This document shows positions 1 to 10,119 of a DNA stretch of 64,000 bases, in pieces. The notes beneath the pieces are model-generated. The model searched no databases. It had not been told where the DNA came from and saw only the letters and a list, made by a program, of their open reading frames with translations. The position numbers were made by a program, and so were the translations under genes. The stretch is from Armigeres subalbatus. Lineage: Eukaryota; Arthropoda; Insecta; Diptera; Culicidae. The DNA lies in the NCBI RefSeq assembly GCF_024139115.2, contig NC_085141.1, positions 175,534,994-175,598,993 of the forward strand. The letters are read 5' to 3'. The first letter of the stretch is position 1, and each line of letters begins with the position of its first letter.

Positions 1-203
1 TAGTACTGCGTTTTCGTTCGTCAGCTATATCAAAGATTTTTCCTTTTGTTTGTTCTGTTTTGTCCACTCACCCGGTGACAGGCCGAAGGCCTGTCACTCC
101 CTGTCATCCGTTCCGTCATGGCCGCGTCTTGCTTGCAGGATTGCAAGCAATATAGGACCCACAGTCATAGGTGTGCGCGCTGGCCTAATGGGGTAGGCCA
201 ACA
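1..203 (-). repeat. 3' LTR of the BEL element, cut by the window edge
   Basis: In element orientation this LTR starts TGTTGGCC at base 203, directly after a G-rich polypurine-like tract (complement of 204-213) and 31 bases beyond the integrase stop. It matches 7,343-7,512 base for base apart from one T/C difference and 33 additional bases at 65-97. Those extra bases include a perfect 10-bp stem with a 3-base loop (75-97). The LTR continues to the left of base 1. Confidence 0.88.
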
Positions 204-234
204 GTCCCCCAGGGTACGACGACTTCCGGTTGGC

Positions 235-1316
235 TTACTGCTCCACGCGCTGAACGTCTAGGACCGCCAGCTTCACAACGGGGCGCTCGTATACTCCGAC
301 GGATGTCTGCACTGTCGCTGATCGCGTTTGCCCGTCTCGGCTAGTAGTCGTAGCGATGACTCTACCTTTCGGCCAACAGTTACGCGGTAACTTCGGGTCA
401 ACAATCACTACAATGTCTCCGGTCTCGATGGGTTTGACAGACTGGAACCACTTGGACCGGCGGGTAATCTCCGGAAGATAATCTGTTAGCCAGCGTTTCC
501 AGTAGCAGTTCGCCAGAATTTGCGAAGTACACATGTTCTGCCTGAGGGCGATGCCGGTGTCGTCGATGCTGATTAAAGGTTTCGAACCATTGGATGAGCC
601 AACCAGAAAATGATTTGGAGTTAGCGCTGGACCAGAATCGTCATCTACTGGAACGTGTGTTAAGGGCCGAGAGTTGACGACGCTCTCGATCTCAATCAGT
701 AGATTTCGTAACACTTCATCCGAGAGGGTTTTGGTGGTGCAAACAGCCATCAGATTACCTTTGACGGTTCGTATAAGCCGCTCCCAACTACCGCCCATGT
801 GTGGTGCCAACGGTGGGTTAAATACCCACTCGGTCTCTGTGGTCGTGAACTCCCTCATCATGGCATCATGATTGATAATTGTCAATAGCTTCTTCAACTC
901 TGCATTGGCGCCGACGAAGTTGGTGCCACGGTCGCTGTAGATCTTCCGGGGTTGACCACGACGAGCGATGAAGTTACGGATAGCCATTATACAAGAATCG
1001 GTGCTAAGGGAATTGACAAGCTCGATATGTACTGCACGAACGGTCAAGCACGTTGCCAACATTCCCCAGCGCTTCTCACGCCTTCTTCCTACAGCAACTT
1101 CAATGGGCCCAAAGTAGTCGATGCCCACGTGAGTAAACGGTAGACAAAACGCTGCTAGGCGACCGGGTGGTAGGTTAGCCATAATCGGAGTGTTTGGTAC
1201 TGAATGATCATTCTTGCACCGTTGACAATCACGGCGAACTTGACTGTAGCATGAACGTAAGCGAGAGATTTGATACTTTTGGCGTATTTCGTTTATCACT
1301 GTCTCGTTATTTTGGT
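235..1316 (-). pseudogene. BEL integrase domain
   Basis: This is the retrotransposon integrase, which would join element cDNA to host DNA. The open frame of about 354 residues shows the DDE triad: D61 in GIDYFGPI, D123 in YSDRGTNF and E173 in GGSWERLI, followed by the C-terminal region usual for Pao integrases. The nominal start is GTG at 1,299, but the same frame stays open upstream to about 1,330 and contains closely spaced histidines and then cysteines (C17, C25, C28), consistent with the HHCC zinc-binding region. It should be the C-terminal part of a single Pol polyprotein. The frame differs from that of the preceding RNase H segment, so an indel at about 1,320-1,335 has uncoupled it. Confidence 0.9.
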
Positions 1317-1327
1317 GATGGTATCGG

Positions 1328-2942
1328 TTATGGTATTAGTGTGGTAATGTTATGATATCTTGGAAGGATGATGGGATTCTTAGCGTCGTCGGTGGCATAT
1401 TGGCACGCTGCGATACGGGTCTTCATACGCATTATGCCAAGGTCATCGATCCACGGAAGAAGCTTGTTCAGCGGACTGGATTTGGGAAGAAGCTTCGTAG
1501 TTTTTCCCGGATGTTGAGCTGCGTTTCGTAGAGTACGTAGTTCTTCCGGGAAGCCTTCCTGCTGCTCTATACGGATTAGATGCGCTTCGACTGTACGGAG
1601 TTCGGCTGCGTTCAGAGGTCCTACTTCGATAGGCTTCTGTTCCGTCTTCAGGCGACAATTCTTTATGAACCGTTGCACCAGCGCCAAAACGCGTTGCAGT
1701 CTCTTCCAGCTTGAAAAGTTTTGTACACGAATGACTGGTTCTGGAGGAGTGTAGTGAACTTGCAGATTTTGCAGCAGTTCGGTGTCTGTTGGTTTGCCGC
1801 GGGTAGAAGATTGCGGCCAAGCTTCCTCATTTTCTTTGAGAAAGCTAGGACCTCGGAACCATCTGTTTCCTGCGGACAGGTCGGAACTTTCTTTCCATTT
1901 GGTACCGTCGTCGGCTACGTTCAGCTTGCTAGGTACGTATCGCCATTCGTGAGCTTCGGTGGATTCGAGAATCTCGGTGACGCGGAATCCAACGAACTGG
2001 CTGTAGCGTCGGTGGTCGGAGTTTATCCAGCATAGGACATCTCGGGAGTCTGACCAGTAGAACTTCTTCACATTGCGGATCGACAGTGTATCACACACGG
2101 TTTTAGAGAGTCGTGTTCCAATTATCGCCGCTTGTAATTCCAGTCGAGGGATCGATGTCAACTTTAGCGGAGATACTCTAGTTTTGCTGCGACTATTGAA
2201 CAATGGATCTCTTCGTTCTTCCTGAACCGTAGATAGCACGGCAGCCATTCCATTCTTGCCAGCATCTACGAACGAATGGAGCTGCACTTCGTCGACTTGG
2301 TTGATGGAGTAGTCAGGCCAGAAGCATCTAGGTATTTGGAGTTCTTCAACCTGCGGCAAGGCGCTCAGCCAAATCTTCCACTTATCGTACTCCTCGTCCC
2401 CGATTTCTTCGTCCCAGGTGACACTAGATCGCCAGATGTCCTGTAGCAAGAACTTCAAATCGGCAAGGAAGTGAGCGATGAGCCCGAGCGGGTCGGTCAT
2501 GAGGACACGCAGTACTTCCCGCTTCGTGGGATGCCGATCGCCCTTGAGTAGTTCGGCCCCGTAGCGATTCCATCCGATTTTGTAGGTGAAAGCATCAGCT
2601 GCCGTATTCCACCACATGCCTAAGACCTTCTCGGTGGCCAATTCCGTTGTCAGGTCCAGACTATTCTCCTCATCCACGTTCTCTTCTTGCAGCGCCTCTA
2701 CGACATTCCTTGAATTGCTGATCCAGTTGCGGATTTCGAAGCCCCCGTGTGCGTGTACATGGCGAACGTCTTTGGCTACCTGAATAGCTTCTTCCTCCGT
2801 GGCTACGCTAAGCAGCATGTCATCGACATAATGCGAGTCAGTGATCGCTTCACACGCCGCTGGATATTTACTCTTGAACCGCTCCGCGTTGATATTCTTT
2901 GCGAATTGTGCACTGCTAGGAGAGCCCCGAGTAGACGAAAAT
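1328..2942 (-). pseudogene. BEL reverse transcriptase C-terminal half and RNase H
   Basis: This is the C-terminal part of the reverse transcriptase plus the RNase H region of the BEL Pol protein. The catalytic motif SHYVDDMLLS is intact near 2,830, followed by the Pao-type region EKVLGMWWN and by the RNase H-like stretch LHSFVDAGKNGMAAVLS with downstream SDSRDVLCWI. The open frame formally begins at 3,031, but its first 30 or so codons lie in inserted DNA. Similarity to the family starts around SPSSAQFAKN, where the fingers/palm half of the enzyme should join. That half is in a different open frame on the far side of the insertion at 2,967-3,227. The stop at 1,328 is premature, because integrase follows in another frame. 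Confidence 0.88.
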
Positions 2943-2966
2943 AGCTCAATAATATCAAATGTTGAT

Positions 2967-3227
2967 AAGATAGCAAAATGAGATATGAACCTGATTGATA
3001 TAAGAGATAAAAGATCAGACGACAATATCAATATTTTGCACTAAAATATCATGAGGAGATCATGTTTTGCTATTTGTAATAAGTGATCAATATCATGTGC
3101 CATTAGTTTGTTCTTATCCATAGCATATCTTGATATTTAAATGATATTTCGGTGCAAATATTTGATATTGTCGCCTGTTCTTTTATCTCTTATATCAATC
3201 AAATCCATATCATGTTTTGTTATTCTG
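2967..3227. mobile_element. Inverted-repeat MITE inside the BEL reverse transcriptase
   Basis: About 260 bases interrupt the reverse transcriptase. The two ends are inverted copies of each other over roughly 85-90 bases: GATTGATATAAGAGATAAAA occurs at 2,993 and its complement at 3,181-3,200. The middle has no coding capacity. A second element with the same plan and related terminal sequence lies at 47,046-47,303. A short diverged repeat of the AGCAG-containing reverse transcriptase sequence is seen on both sides, so the exact boundaries and the target duplication are uncertain by 10-30 bases. Confidence 0.75.
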
Positions 3228-3228
3228 T

Positions 3229-5397
3229 TCATGGCTTCTGCTCGGGGCAGCACGCCCCGAACGTCATCACGGTCATGGCATAAACCTCAAGCTCTCTATT
3301 CTTGCCCGTCCAGTAGAAGCACTGGTATTGCTGGTCCTCTTGGCGGATTTTCACCTGGTGGAACATCTCGCGAATATCTCCAGTCACCGCCACCGGATGT
3401 AGTCGGAATTGTAGCAAAATATTCAGCATCGAACGTAGCAAATCGAGTCCTTTCAAGAGAACTGGATTCAGGGAAATTCCATGGGTCTTTGCAGCTGCGT
3501 CACATACTATTCGGACTTTCCCGGGCTTATTCGGGTTGATTACTGGGAAGACAGGCAGGAACCAATGGTTGATGAATTGTTGCTGAATTTCTTCTTCGGA
3601 CAGTTTCCGAATGTAACCTTTTTCGGTGTAATCGGCTATCTTCTGATGCAATACTTCCGCGAGCTGAGGATCATTCTCCATGCGTTTCTCCAGGCATCGG
3701 TGACGGCGCAGGGCCATTGTTCGGCTATCGGGCAGACGGACGTTGTCATAGCGCCACAGTAAACCGGTCTCGTAGCGGTCACCTGAGAAGTGTGTGAGAG
3801 ATTTCAGCAGTGTCTCTGCTCGCCCATCTTCAGCTGATAAAAGTGGCTTTGTCGGACTTATGACTCCCAAGCTGTCAATCGAAAAGTAGTCTTTCATCGC
3901 TTGATGCAGTTCATCGTCGGACTGTCCGTTCAGCGAACAGACATGGAAACTGTAGTGGAACATGCTCGGCGCGTTTCCGGATCTCAGATTGCCACAAACG
4001 GTCCAGCCAAGGCGTGTTTTGGTGGCAATTGGTTCTCCGAATTTTCCCTCTCGACTCTTGAGAGTTAAACCGAGTTGCGCATGCTTCGTTCCTATCAGGA
4101 TGCGAGGACGTGCATCGTGGTACGAGGAGATAGGCAATCCTTCCAAGTAACGGTACTTTTTCTTCAGTTCAGCGAAATCTAAGGTTTGCCGCGGCAGCAG
4201 CAACTCCCTGACAGTTTGCACCTCCTCTAGAGTGAACTTCTCTGCTCCTTCAGATTGTCCAGCGACTTGTAGCCGAACGATACACGAGTTCTTCTCGCAT
4301 CGCTCAGTTCCGCCCGTCCAGCGAAGGCATATTGGACTAGGAGTACCACTTAGTTGAAGCTCATCGGCGAGATCTTGATCTAACAGTGTTGCTCCCGAAC
4401 CTTCGTCTAGGAACGCGAAGGTATGGATTGTCTTTTCTGGTCCGGATAGGACCACTGGAAGGTAGCGGAATAAAACAGTGCTTGAACCCGTTTGGTGCGT
4501 GTTGCAACCCAGATCAGCCCCGCTCGTTGATGATTGCGGAGGATTCGGATTTCCAGCCGTCGGGCCAGTAGGTTGCTGTTGAGGCTTCTGCTCGTTATGC
4601 AGCGACTCGTGGTGTCTGAGAGTGCATCCATTTTTGCCACACGGTTTAGCTTTGCATAGTCCTTTATGTTGGCGAAGACAGGTTCGGCAAAGTCCGAACT
4701 CTCGGATGACTGCCCATTTGGAATCCCTCGAAAATTCGATGAAACGCTTGCATTTGTCCACGGATTTGCAAATTCCTTTGCAGACTGGACAGACTTCTTT
4801 CGCCGGTTTAGCTGTGGACGATGGTGTCCATTTAGAAGTCGATTCGATACTCGTGTCAGAATTCGCGGGTGTTTCGGCGTGTGCGTTGAGGTACGCTTCC
4901 CCTTTTCCTTTCCGACGACCGTCGTTCTGCGTCGGCTTTGTATGCAGCGATTCTACCGGAAACGTTACTGAACTTGCTGCTTCGGCCAGCGAATAGACCC
5001 ACTCGCTAAAGGTCACCAGGTTGACCACTGCCTGCGTCTTCCGGTGTTGTGCCCAGTTCAGCTTGATCGATGGTGGCAGCTTAGCAACCAACTGGTGCAG
5101 GAGTGTAACGTTGTACATATATTCCTCCAGTCTACACGAATCGACCGTTGCACAGAAATTCTGGACGTTTACGGCGAAGTTTATCAACGTTTCAAGCCGA
5201 TCTTCCCGGACCGGCGGTAGAGCGGTGATCTTCCCGATAAGCGTGTGAACGATGATCTCCGGTTGACCGTACAGCATTTTCAGGGTGTTGATTATGCCTT
5301 CGACATTGCCCGGATACATCAGTCGGCACTTCACTGCTTCGTAGGCTTTTCCCTTTAGGCTCCTCTGCAATCGAACAAGGTTTTCCTCCTCCGTGAA
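3229..5397 (-). pseudogene. BEL gag C-terminus, protease and reverse transcriptase N-half
   Basis: This open frame of about 713 residues has the second half of Gag (the Pao DUF1759-type region, LQRSLKGKAYEAV onward), then cysteine/histidine knuckles at residues 194-254 that would bind element RNA. The aspartic protease motif FAFLDEGSGATLLD is centred on D322. The start of the reverse transcriptase follows (NPNKPGKVRIVCDAAAK, residues about 615-635, then VTGDIREMFHQV). It ends abruptly at MTFGAC, where the protein meets inserted DNA. The nominal ATG at 5,370 is not a real start: homology continues upstream in this frame to about 5,400, where it meets the end of the PHD-containing gag frame. 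The one-base frame change at about 5,400 looks like a mutation, because BEL elements normally use one long frame. Confidence 0.9.
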
Positions 5398-6751
5398 TCC
5401 ACATAGCGGTCGTACTATTTAGCATGGATAAGAAGATCGGCCATTCCTCCGGGTTGCCGAAAAATGTTGGCAAGTCCTTGGAAACCGCTTGTCTTGCAGC
5501 GATTTGGGAGCGTGAAAGCTGAAATGGGTCGTCGTCGCCGTCGTCTGGTTGGTGTGTGCCAATTGGAGAGCTTTGGCCTAATGTTCCGGGATTTTGAGCT
5601 AGAATCGTTGAATTCGCCAGGATTCGTGGTTTTTGGTTCAGCGCCGACTGGATTCTTGTGGACTGTGCTTGAGTATTCGGATTGAAGTACTTCGACATTC
5701 TGATGGCTTCTGTCTGCTGTCGATGTTCCTCCCGCTGTGTTGGTAGCTGATCTTGTCGACCCCGTTCTAGCTGTGCTGGATTCTCTTCGACCTGTCGTTG
5801 TCGATTGAAATTCTGCCGTGCTTGTACTTGGTCTTGTCGATCACGCTCTAACAGTGCTGGCTCATCGTAATTCTGCGCCACCGTCGAATGACATCCCTTC
5901 TCGATCCACTTTTCCACCTGACTCCGTGGATAACCACTGCTGCCGGAATGACGACTGGATCCTCCTCCACTGGCTAGCTCCTCCAGGATTTGATATTTCC
6001 TGTCCAGGAACGCCTTGTGCTTCTCCGCTTCTTGTTGTTCAGCGGCTCGACGTCGCTCTGCTTGTTTCTCCTCGAAAGCCCGCTCTTCTTCTAGCCGTTG
6101 CAACTGCAACTTGGCACGATTTCGCGCGGACCTTTGCGTGGACGAGCTGGATACCACCGACGTTGCCTTTTCCAATTCGATTGTAGGTAATCCGTCCACC
6201 GACGGAACAAACAGCTTTTTTCCAGTTGTTTTCGCCTTCTGCAATGACGGATCCGCCGAATCACTGGGGTGAAGTCTGGCTGTAGACGTGCTTGGTAGTT
6301 CTCCAGACCCGCTCGCTGGAAGCACTGGCTCTTGTGTAGAGGCATTCTTCGGTGCCGAATGATGTTTGGGCAAGTGCTCCTTGCTGGCATCCTTTGACGA
6401 TGGATCCTTGTCTGACGTTGACGTTGATCGCTGGTTCCACGTTGCGGTCTTGCAATTGGCACAGCTCCAGCTATTATCTCCAACCTCATCCGTAACTCCA
6501 ACGCAATCGTAGTGATACCATCCGTTGCACTTGTCACACTGTACCATCTCTTCCGTATCCGGTCCTCTACAACTCTTGCAGGAGTATCCATCGACGGTTT
6601 TGTCCGATTCGTCCACCACCACCACCACATCATCACCTTCCTTTTCACAGGTCACTTCACTAACTACTTGATCATCTTTCGGCTTCTTCCGATCACTTCT
6701 ACCACTCGGCTTACTACTTTTTCCGTCGGACTTTGCACCACGACTTGACAT
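5398..6751 (-). pseudogene. BEL gag N-terminus with PHD finger
   Basis: This is the N-terminal half of the BEL Gag. The ATG at 6,751 begins a protein with a lysine/serine-rich leader, then a PHD-type zinc finger at residues 58-100 (C4-H-C3 spacing: SCKSC, VQCDKC, WYHYDC, SCANC). A glutamine/glutamate-rich coiled coil follows around RAKLQLQRLEEERAFEEKQ, and then the start of the DUF1759 region (KDLPTFFGNPEEWPIF). Homology leaves this frame near 5,400, although the frame itself stays open to 5,192; the extra codons are out-of-frame readings of the downstream gag. PHD fingers in other proteins read histone tails. What this one does in Gag is not known from the sequence. Confidence 0.88.
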
Positions 6752-7013
6752 GCTCGCGAACGTTTAGTTTCGTGTGATAAACGAAAATTATATTATGTTG
6801 GATTATATCCAACGGGGGGAATATTTCCGTAATTATGATTCTCCGACGCGGAAATGACAAACACTTGATCCGTTGTTTGAGGGAGAATATAATTTTCCTA
6901 TCGGGAATATATAATAATAATTCATAATGATTCATAATTCTAAAACAAATTTATAACTATATGTACATAATTTACAATGCTCCGCGAGATGGGTTTGGTG
7001 AACCCTGAAGCCA

Positions 7014-7512
7014 TGTACGCATATTGCTTCTATTAGTTTTTAATAGTGAAATCGAACATTTAATCTACTCACGTTTAGTTCCCGTTTGTATTGTGTTCGT
7101 ATCAGTAGAGCAAAAAATAGTGGCAGTCCGTATTCTGGTAATAGTTCAAGAGAGACGTGACGAGATTTAGGTTACCTAGTATATAAGGATAGTTTTTTAC
7201 ACCAAATATTAAAGTTTTATGTAAATATTTTCACCAATCCAGCATGTAGATAGTAGGCACTAATTTAATATTCCAGTTCACTAGACTTAAGTTTAATTTT
7301 AGATAATTTTACACTATTTTTAAGGCTTTTTTAGGATATAATTAGTACTGCGTTTTCGTTCGTCAGCTATATCAAAGATTTTCCCTTTTGTTTGTTCTGT
7401 TTTGTCTCCCTGTCATCCGTTCCGTCATGGCCGCGTCTTGCTTGCAGGATTGCAAGCAATATAGGACCCACAGTCATAGGTGTGCGCGCTGGCCTAATGG
7501 GGTAGGCCAACA
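7014..7512 (-). repeat. 5' LTR of the BEL element (inner boundary approximate)
   Basis: The outer end is secure: TGTTGGCC in element orientation begins at 7,512, next to Jockey coding sequence. The inner end is inferred. Position 7,014 gives a terminal TGTACGC...TGTTGG structure followed in element sense by TGGCTTCAGGGTTCACC (6,997-7,013), a possible tRNA primer-binding site. An alternative end at about 6,962 cannot be excluded, since the left LTR is cut off and offers no comparison. The A/T-rich stretch 6,752-6,996 would be the untranslated leader before gag. Confidence 0.65.
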
Positions 7513-8440
7513 ACAGGTAACTGTTGATGATTTTCACCAGGTGGCTGGGAAGATTGTAGCGTTGTAGTTTGTACACCAGGCCATCATGCCATACATTGTC
7601 AAATGCCTTCTCGACATCGAGTAAGGCCATGGCAGATGTTTTTGAGACAAACTTGTTCCGTCTGAGGACGATGGTAACTCGGGTCAGTTGGTGTACAGTT
7701 CACCGACCACGTCGGAAATTAAACTGTTCCTCGAGCAAGATGTTGAGATTTTCGGCAGACTCAAGTAACCGGTGAAGAATAGCTTTTTCGAATAGCTTGG
7801 ATAACCCTGAGAGAAGGCTGATGGGACGATAACTTCTGGGGGAGGAAGGATCCTTCCCAGGCTTCCGGATGGGGATGACTTTCGCTGACTTCCAGGATGA
7901 TGGGAAGTAGCTGAGCCGGAGACACTGATTAAAGATCAGCGAGAGGTGCTCAAAGAACGGAGCACTCATGTGTTTGAGCTCGAGATTCAGGATGCTATCG
8001 AAACCTGGGGCCTTCATGTTCTTCGATGATTTGATATAGGCCGTCAATTCGCCAGCTGAGATCTCCAACTCCTCCGAGAAGTCGTTGGGAATCAAATGGA
8101 TGTTGTTAGCATGCTCGTTGACGGCTGCTTCGTGTGGACTGACGATGTTCTGCCCAAGATTGTGTGAGCTGACGAAGTGACGACCTATTTCAGCGACCTT
8201 CTCTGCAGGAGTTATGAAGCGATCCTTAGAGCCATTATTAAATAGTGGGATCAAAGGTGGAATGGGCCGAGGCTTGGATTTTAGTATTTTGGTAATTTTC
8301 CAGAACGGCTTAGCATAATCTGTGAGAGTGCGGATCTTATTCGAAAAATCGTTATTTTTGAGGTCCATCATTCTGGCCTGGATAATGTTTGTGATTCGAT
8401 TGCAGCGTGCCTTAAGTTTAGGCAGTCCAGTACGCTGGAC
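7513..8440 (-). pseudogene. Jockey-type reverse transcriptase, truncated
   Basis: Two adjoining frames encode the fingers and palm of a non-LTR reverse transcriptase. 8,371-7,700 holds GFDSILNLEL, SYFPSSWKSAKVIPIRKPGK and SYRPISLLSGLSKLFEKAIL, followed by EEQFNFRRGR. The next stretch, 7,630-7,513, reads MALLDVEKAFDNVWHDGL. A frame break separates them near 7,690. The catalytic FADD region is absent because the BEL element interrupts the gene after INSYLL. The 5' end (8,372-8,440) reads as Jockey pol sequence fused almost directly to the end of gag. Confidence 0.85.
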
Positions 8441-9264
8441 TTAGGGCTTTGGGCAGCCCTTGGTGGTGGCCTGATGTTTGTCGCCACAGTTGGCGCACTT
8501 GGGATCGGCCATCTCCATTTTGTCGCACTCGTCAGTCGGATGGCGTTCTCCACACTTGTTGCAGCGCGGCTTCGTGCGGCAGTTCCTGGTGCCGTGCCCG
8601 AAATTGAAGCAGTTGGTGCATTGCGTGACATCTCGGTGCACTGGATGATATCGCTCCCAGTCAATGACGGTGTAATTTATAACGCCAACCAGCTTCAGGT
8701 CCTTCCAGGTAGTGGAGCCGTGCTCCAGATGGATCAGGTAAAGCTGGTCGCGATATCGCCTCGTCTTGTCGTGACGAGCGATCTTGTGCACGGCTACTGG
8801 CCTTAGTCCGCAACTTTCAAGCTCTGCTTGGAGCTCTTCCTCCTTCATGTCGTGGTGTCCTCGCAGCAAAGCCTTAAGCGGCTTCGTGCCGGGGTGGCCA
8901 TGAGTGTAGTACTCATACTTGTGATTGATGATGGTCCTTGTTCGCCGGCAACACTTTCACGTCCTCGCTGCTGAAAAGTACATTTCAGCCCTTTAGCAAT
9001 TAGCTGGCGAATTTTTGGGCGCAAATCCGATGGATCGCCCTTGACAAACACGGGCGGGCACTTCTCCTTCCGCTCCGATTGCACCTGCGGCAGCTGCGAT
9101 TGCTGCTACTTCCTCTTTTTCGGCGGATTGCCGGCGTCATCAAGTGGCAACGGAGAGAGCACGTTGCTCTGCAAAAGCTGCTTGGAAAGGTTATCCGTGC
9201 CTCCAAGAGCAGTTTTCCAGCGACCGAATCGGCCACCGAGTCTCCCATGACGGGTCCAGGAGAA
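8441..9264 (-). pseudogene. Jockey-type gag (ORF1), frame-shifted
   Basis: The C-terminal half (8,869-8,441) is a clean open frame with three CCHC-like knuckles: CTNCFNFGHGTRNC, CNKCGERHPTDEC and CANCGDKHQATTKGC. This is the nucleic-acid-binding module of Jockey ORF1 proteins. Upstream, PPVFVKGDPSDLRPKIRQLI (about 9,060-9,000) is the conserved ORF1 region in another frame, and the N-terminus near MGDSVADSVAGKLL (9,248) is in a third. At least two indels therefore break it. The element's 5' end lies near 9,330. Confidence 0.8.
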
Positions 9265-9330
9265 AATAACGCCAACGCGACGAAGCGAAAACGTAAACAG
9301 CGAACGAACGAGAAAAACACTTGTCGTCAG

Positions 9331-9705
9331 TTTTCAACAAAATATAACTGAAAATCCATCTTCCACTCGAAACTTACCATCTGTTCGGGAAAAAACTATT
9401 CTCAAATTCACATTTCAATTCTTAAATTCATTTGGGAGATTACTAGGTAGTAAATATAGCCACTACATGGGAAATAATAAGTAGAGCTCTTGTTAATAAA
9501 CAGAAAAACATATAATTAGTTGGTGGCAATACATTTGCCACTGCAATATAAATGGTTAAACCACTCTTTGCGGAATCCCGATCAAAATGGGTCGCGCGCC
9601 AAAAAGCAGCTTTCTTGTATTCAATAAATTAAGCCCGTAAATTTGAATGGATTGAATCACTAACAGAAACCAAGCTTCCACGCCAAACGCCGATGCCACT
9701 GAAAC
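9331..9705. other. Unannotated A/T-rich stretch
   Basis: No coding frame, inverted repeat or recognisable element is visible between the end of the Jockey remnant and the foldback element. Confidence 0.5.
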
Positions 9706-10119
9706 CAAGGATGTTAACGATCATTCAGTAATTTGCGTTCGATCATTTAGTAGTTTGTCAATAACACATTCCAGAAGCTTAATTTCAAAATGTGTTGTAT
9801 GGTGGACTTCTAGTACGAAGGTTTTGCTACAACTTTGCCTAATGACGTTATTAGAATTCAACTAATGACTGAGGTAGAGCGTTAGTTACAGTAACTAAAA
9901 CTATATGAATGGAATTTTGTTATCATTTAGTCTAAGTTACTGAAACTATAGCTATAACTCCGTTACTAGTGGAATTCAAACCATGAACCATTAGGCAGAG
10001 TTGTAGAAAAACCTTCGCACTAGAAGTCCACCATACAACACATTTTGAAATTCAGCTTCTGGAATGAGAAACGACTAAATGATCGAACGCAAATTACTGA
10101 ATGATCGTTAACATCCTTG
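9706..10119. mobile_element. Foldback element with about 135-bp inverted ends
   Basis: The left end CAAGGATGTTAACGATCATT at 9,706 is repeated inverted at the right end (complement ending 10,119). The arms stay alignable for about 135 bases with a few substitutions and small indels; both contain the sequence reading GTTGTATGGTGGACTTCTAG. A central 130 bases is itself imperfectly symmetric. No transposase is encoded, so it is a non-autonomous MITE or foldback. Both flanks carry GAAAC, a possible but unconfirmed target duplication. Confidence 0.8.

Larger units (their letters stand above)
1..7512 (-). mobile_element. Pao/BEL LTR retrotransposon, near full length but broken
   Basis: A complete-looking BEL layout reads on the minus strand: LTR, gag with a PHD finger, zinc knuckles, aspartic protease, reverse transcriptase, RNase H, integrase, then the second LTR, which runs off the left edge of the window. 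The terminal 170 bases of the right LTR match the left one with one substitution and one 33-base indel. The element is defective: gag is frame-shifted near 5,400, a short inverted-repeat element sits in the reverse transcriptase at about 2,967-3,227, and the frame changes again near 1,325 before integrase. It is inserted in a Jockey-type element: the open frame of that host crosses straight into the LTR at 7,512/7,513. Family assignment rests on domain order and the PHD/zinc-knuckle gag typical of Pao/BEL; the named family is not determined. Confidence 0.92.
7513..9330 (-). mobile_element. Jockey-type non-LTR retrotransposon, internally deleted, split by BEL
   Basis: On the minus strand a gag-like ORF1 with three zinc knuckles is followed within about 70 bases by reverse transcriptase sequence. 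The endonuclease domain that should lie between them is missing, so this is a deletion derivative. The reverse transcriptase is cut at 7,513 by the BEL LTR, and its 3' part must lie left of the window. The exact clade within the Jockey group is inferred from the knuckle-bearing Gag and the reverse transcriptase motifs. Confidence 0.8.

Noticed and set aside
9041..9351. Plus-strand frames opposite the Jockey gag
   Set aside because: Shadows of minus-strand coding sequence with recognisable gag blocks.
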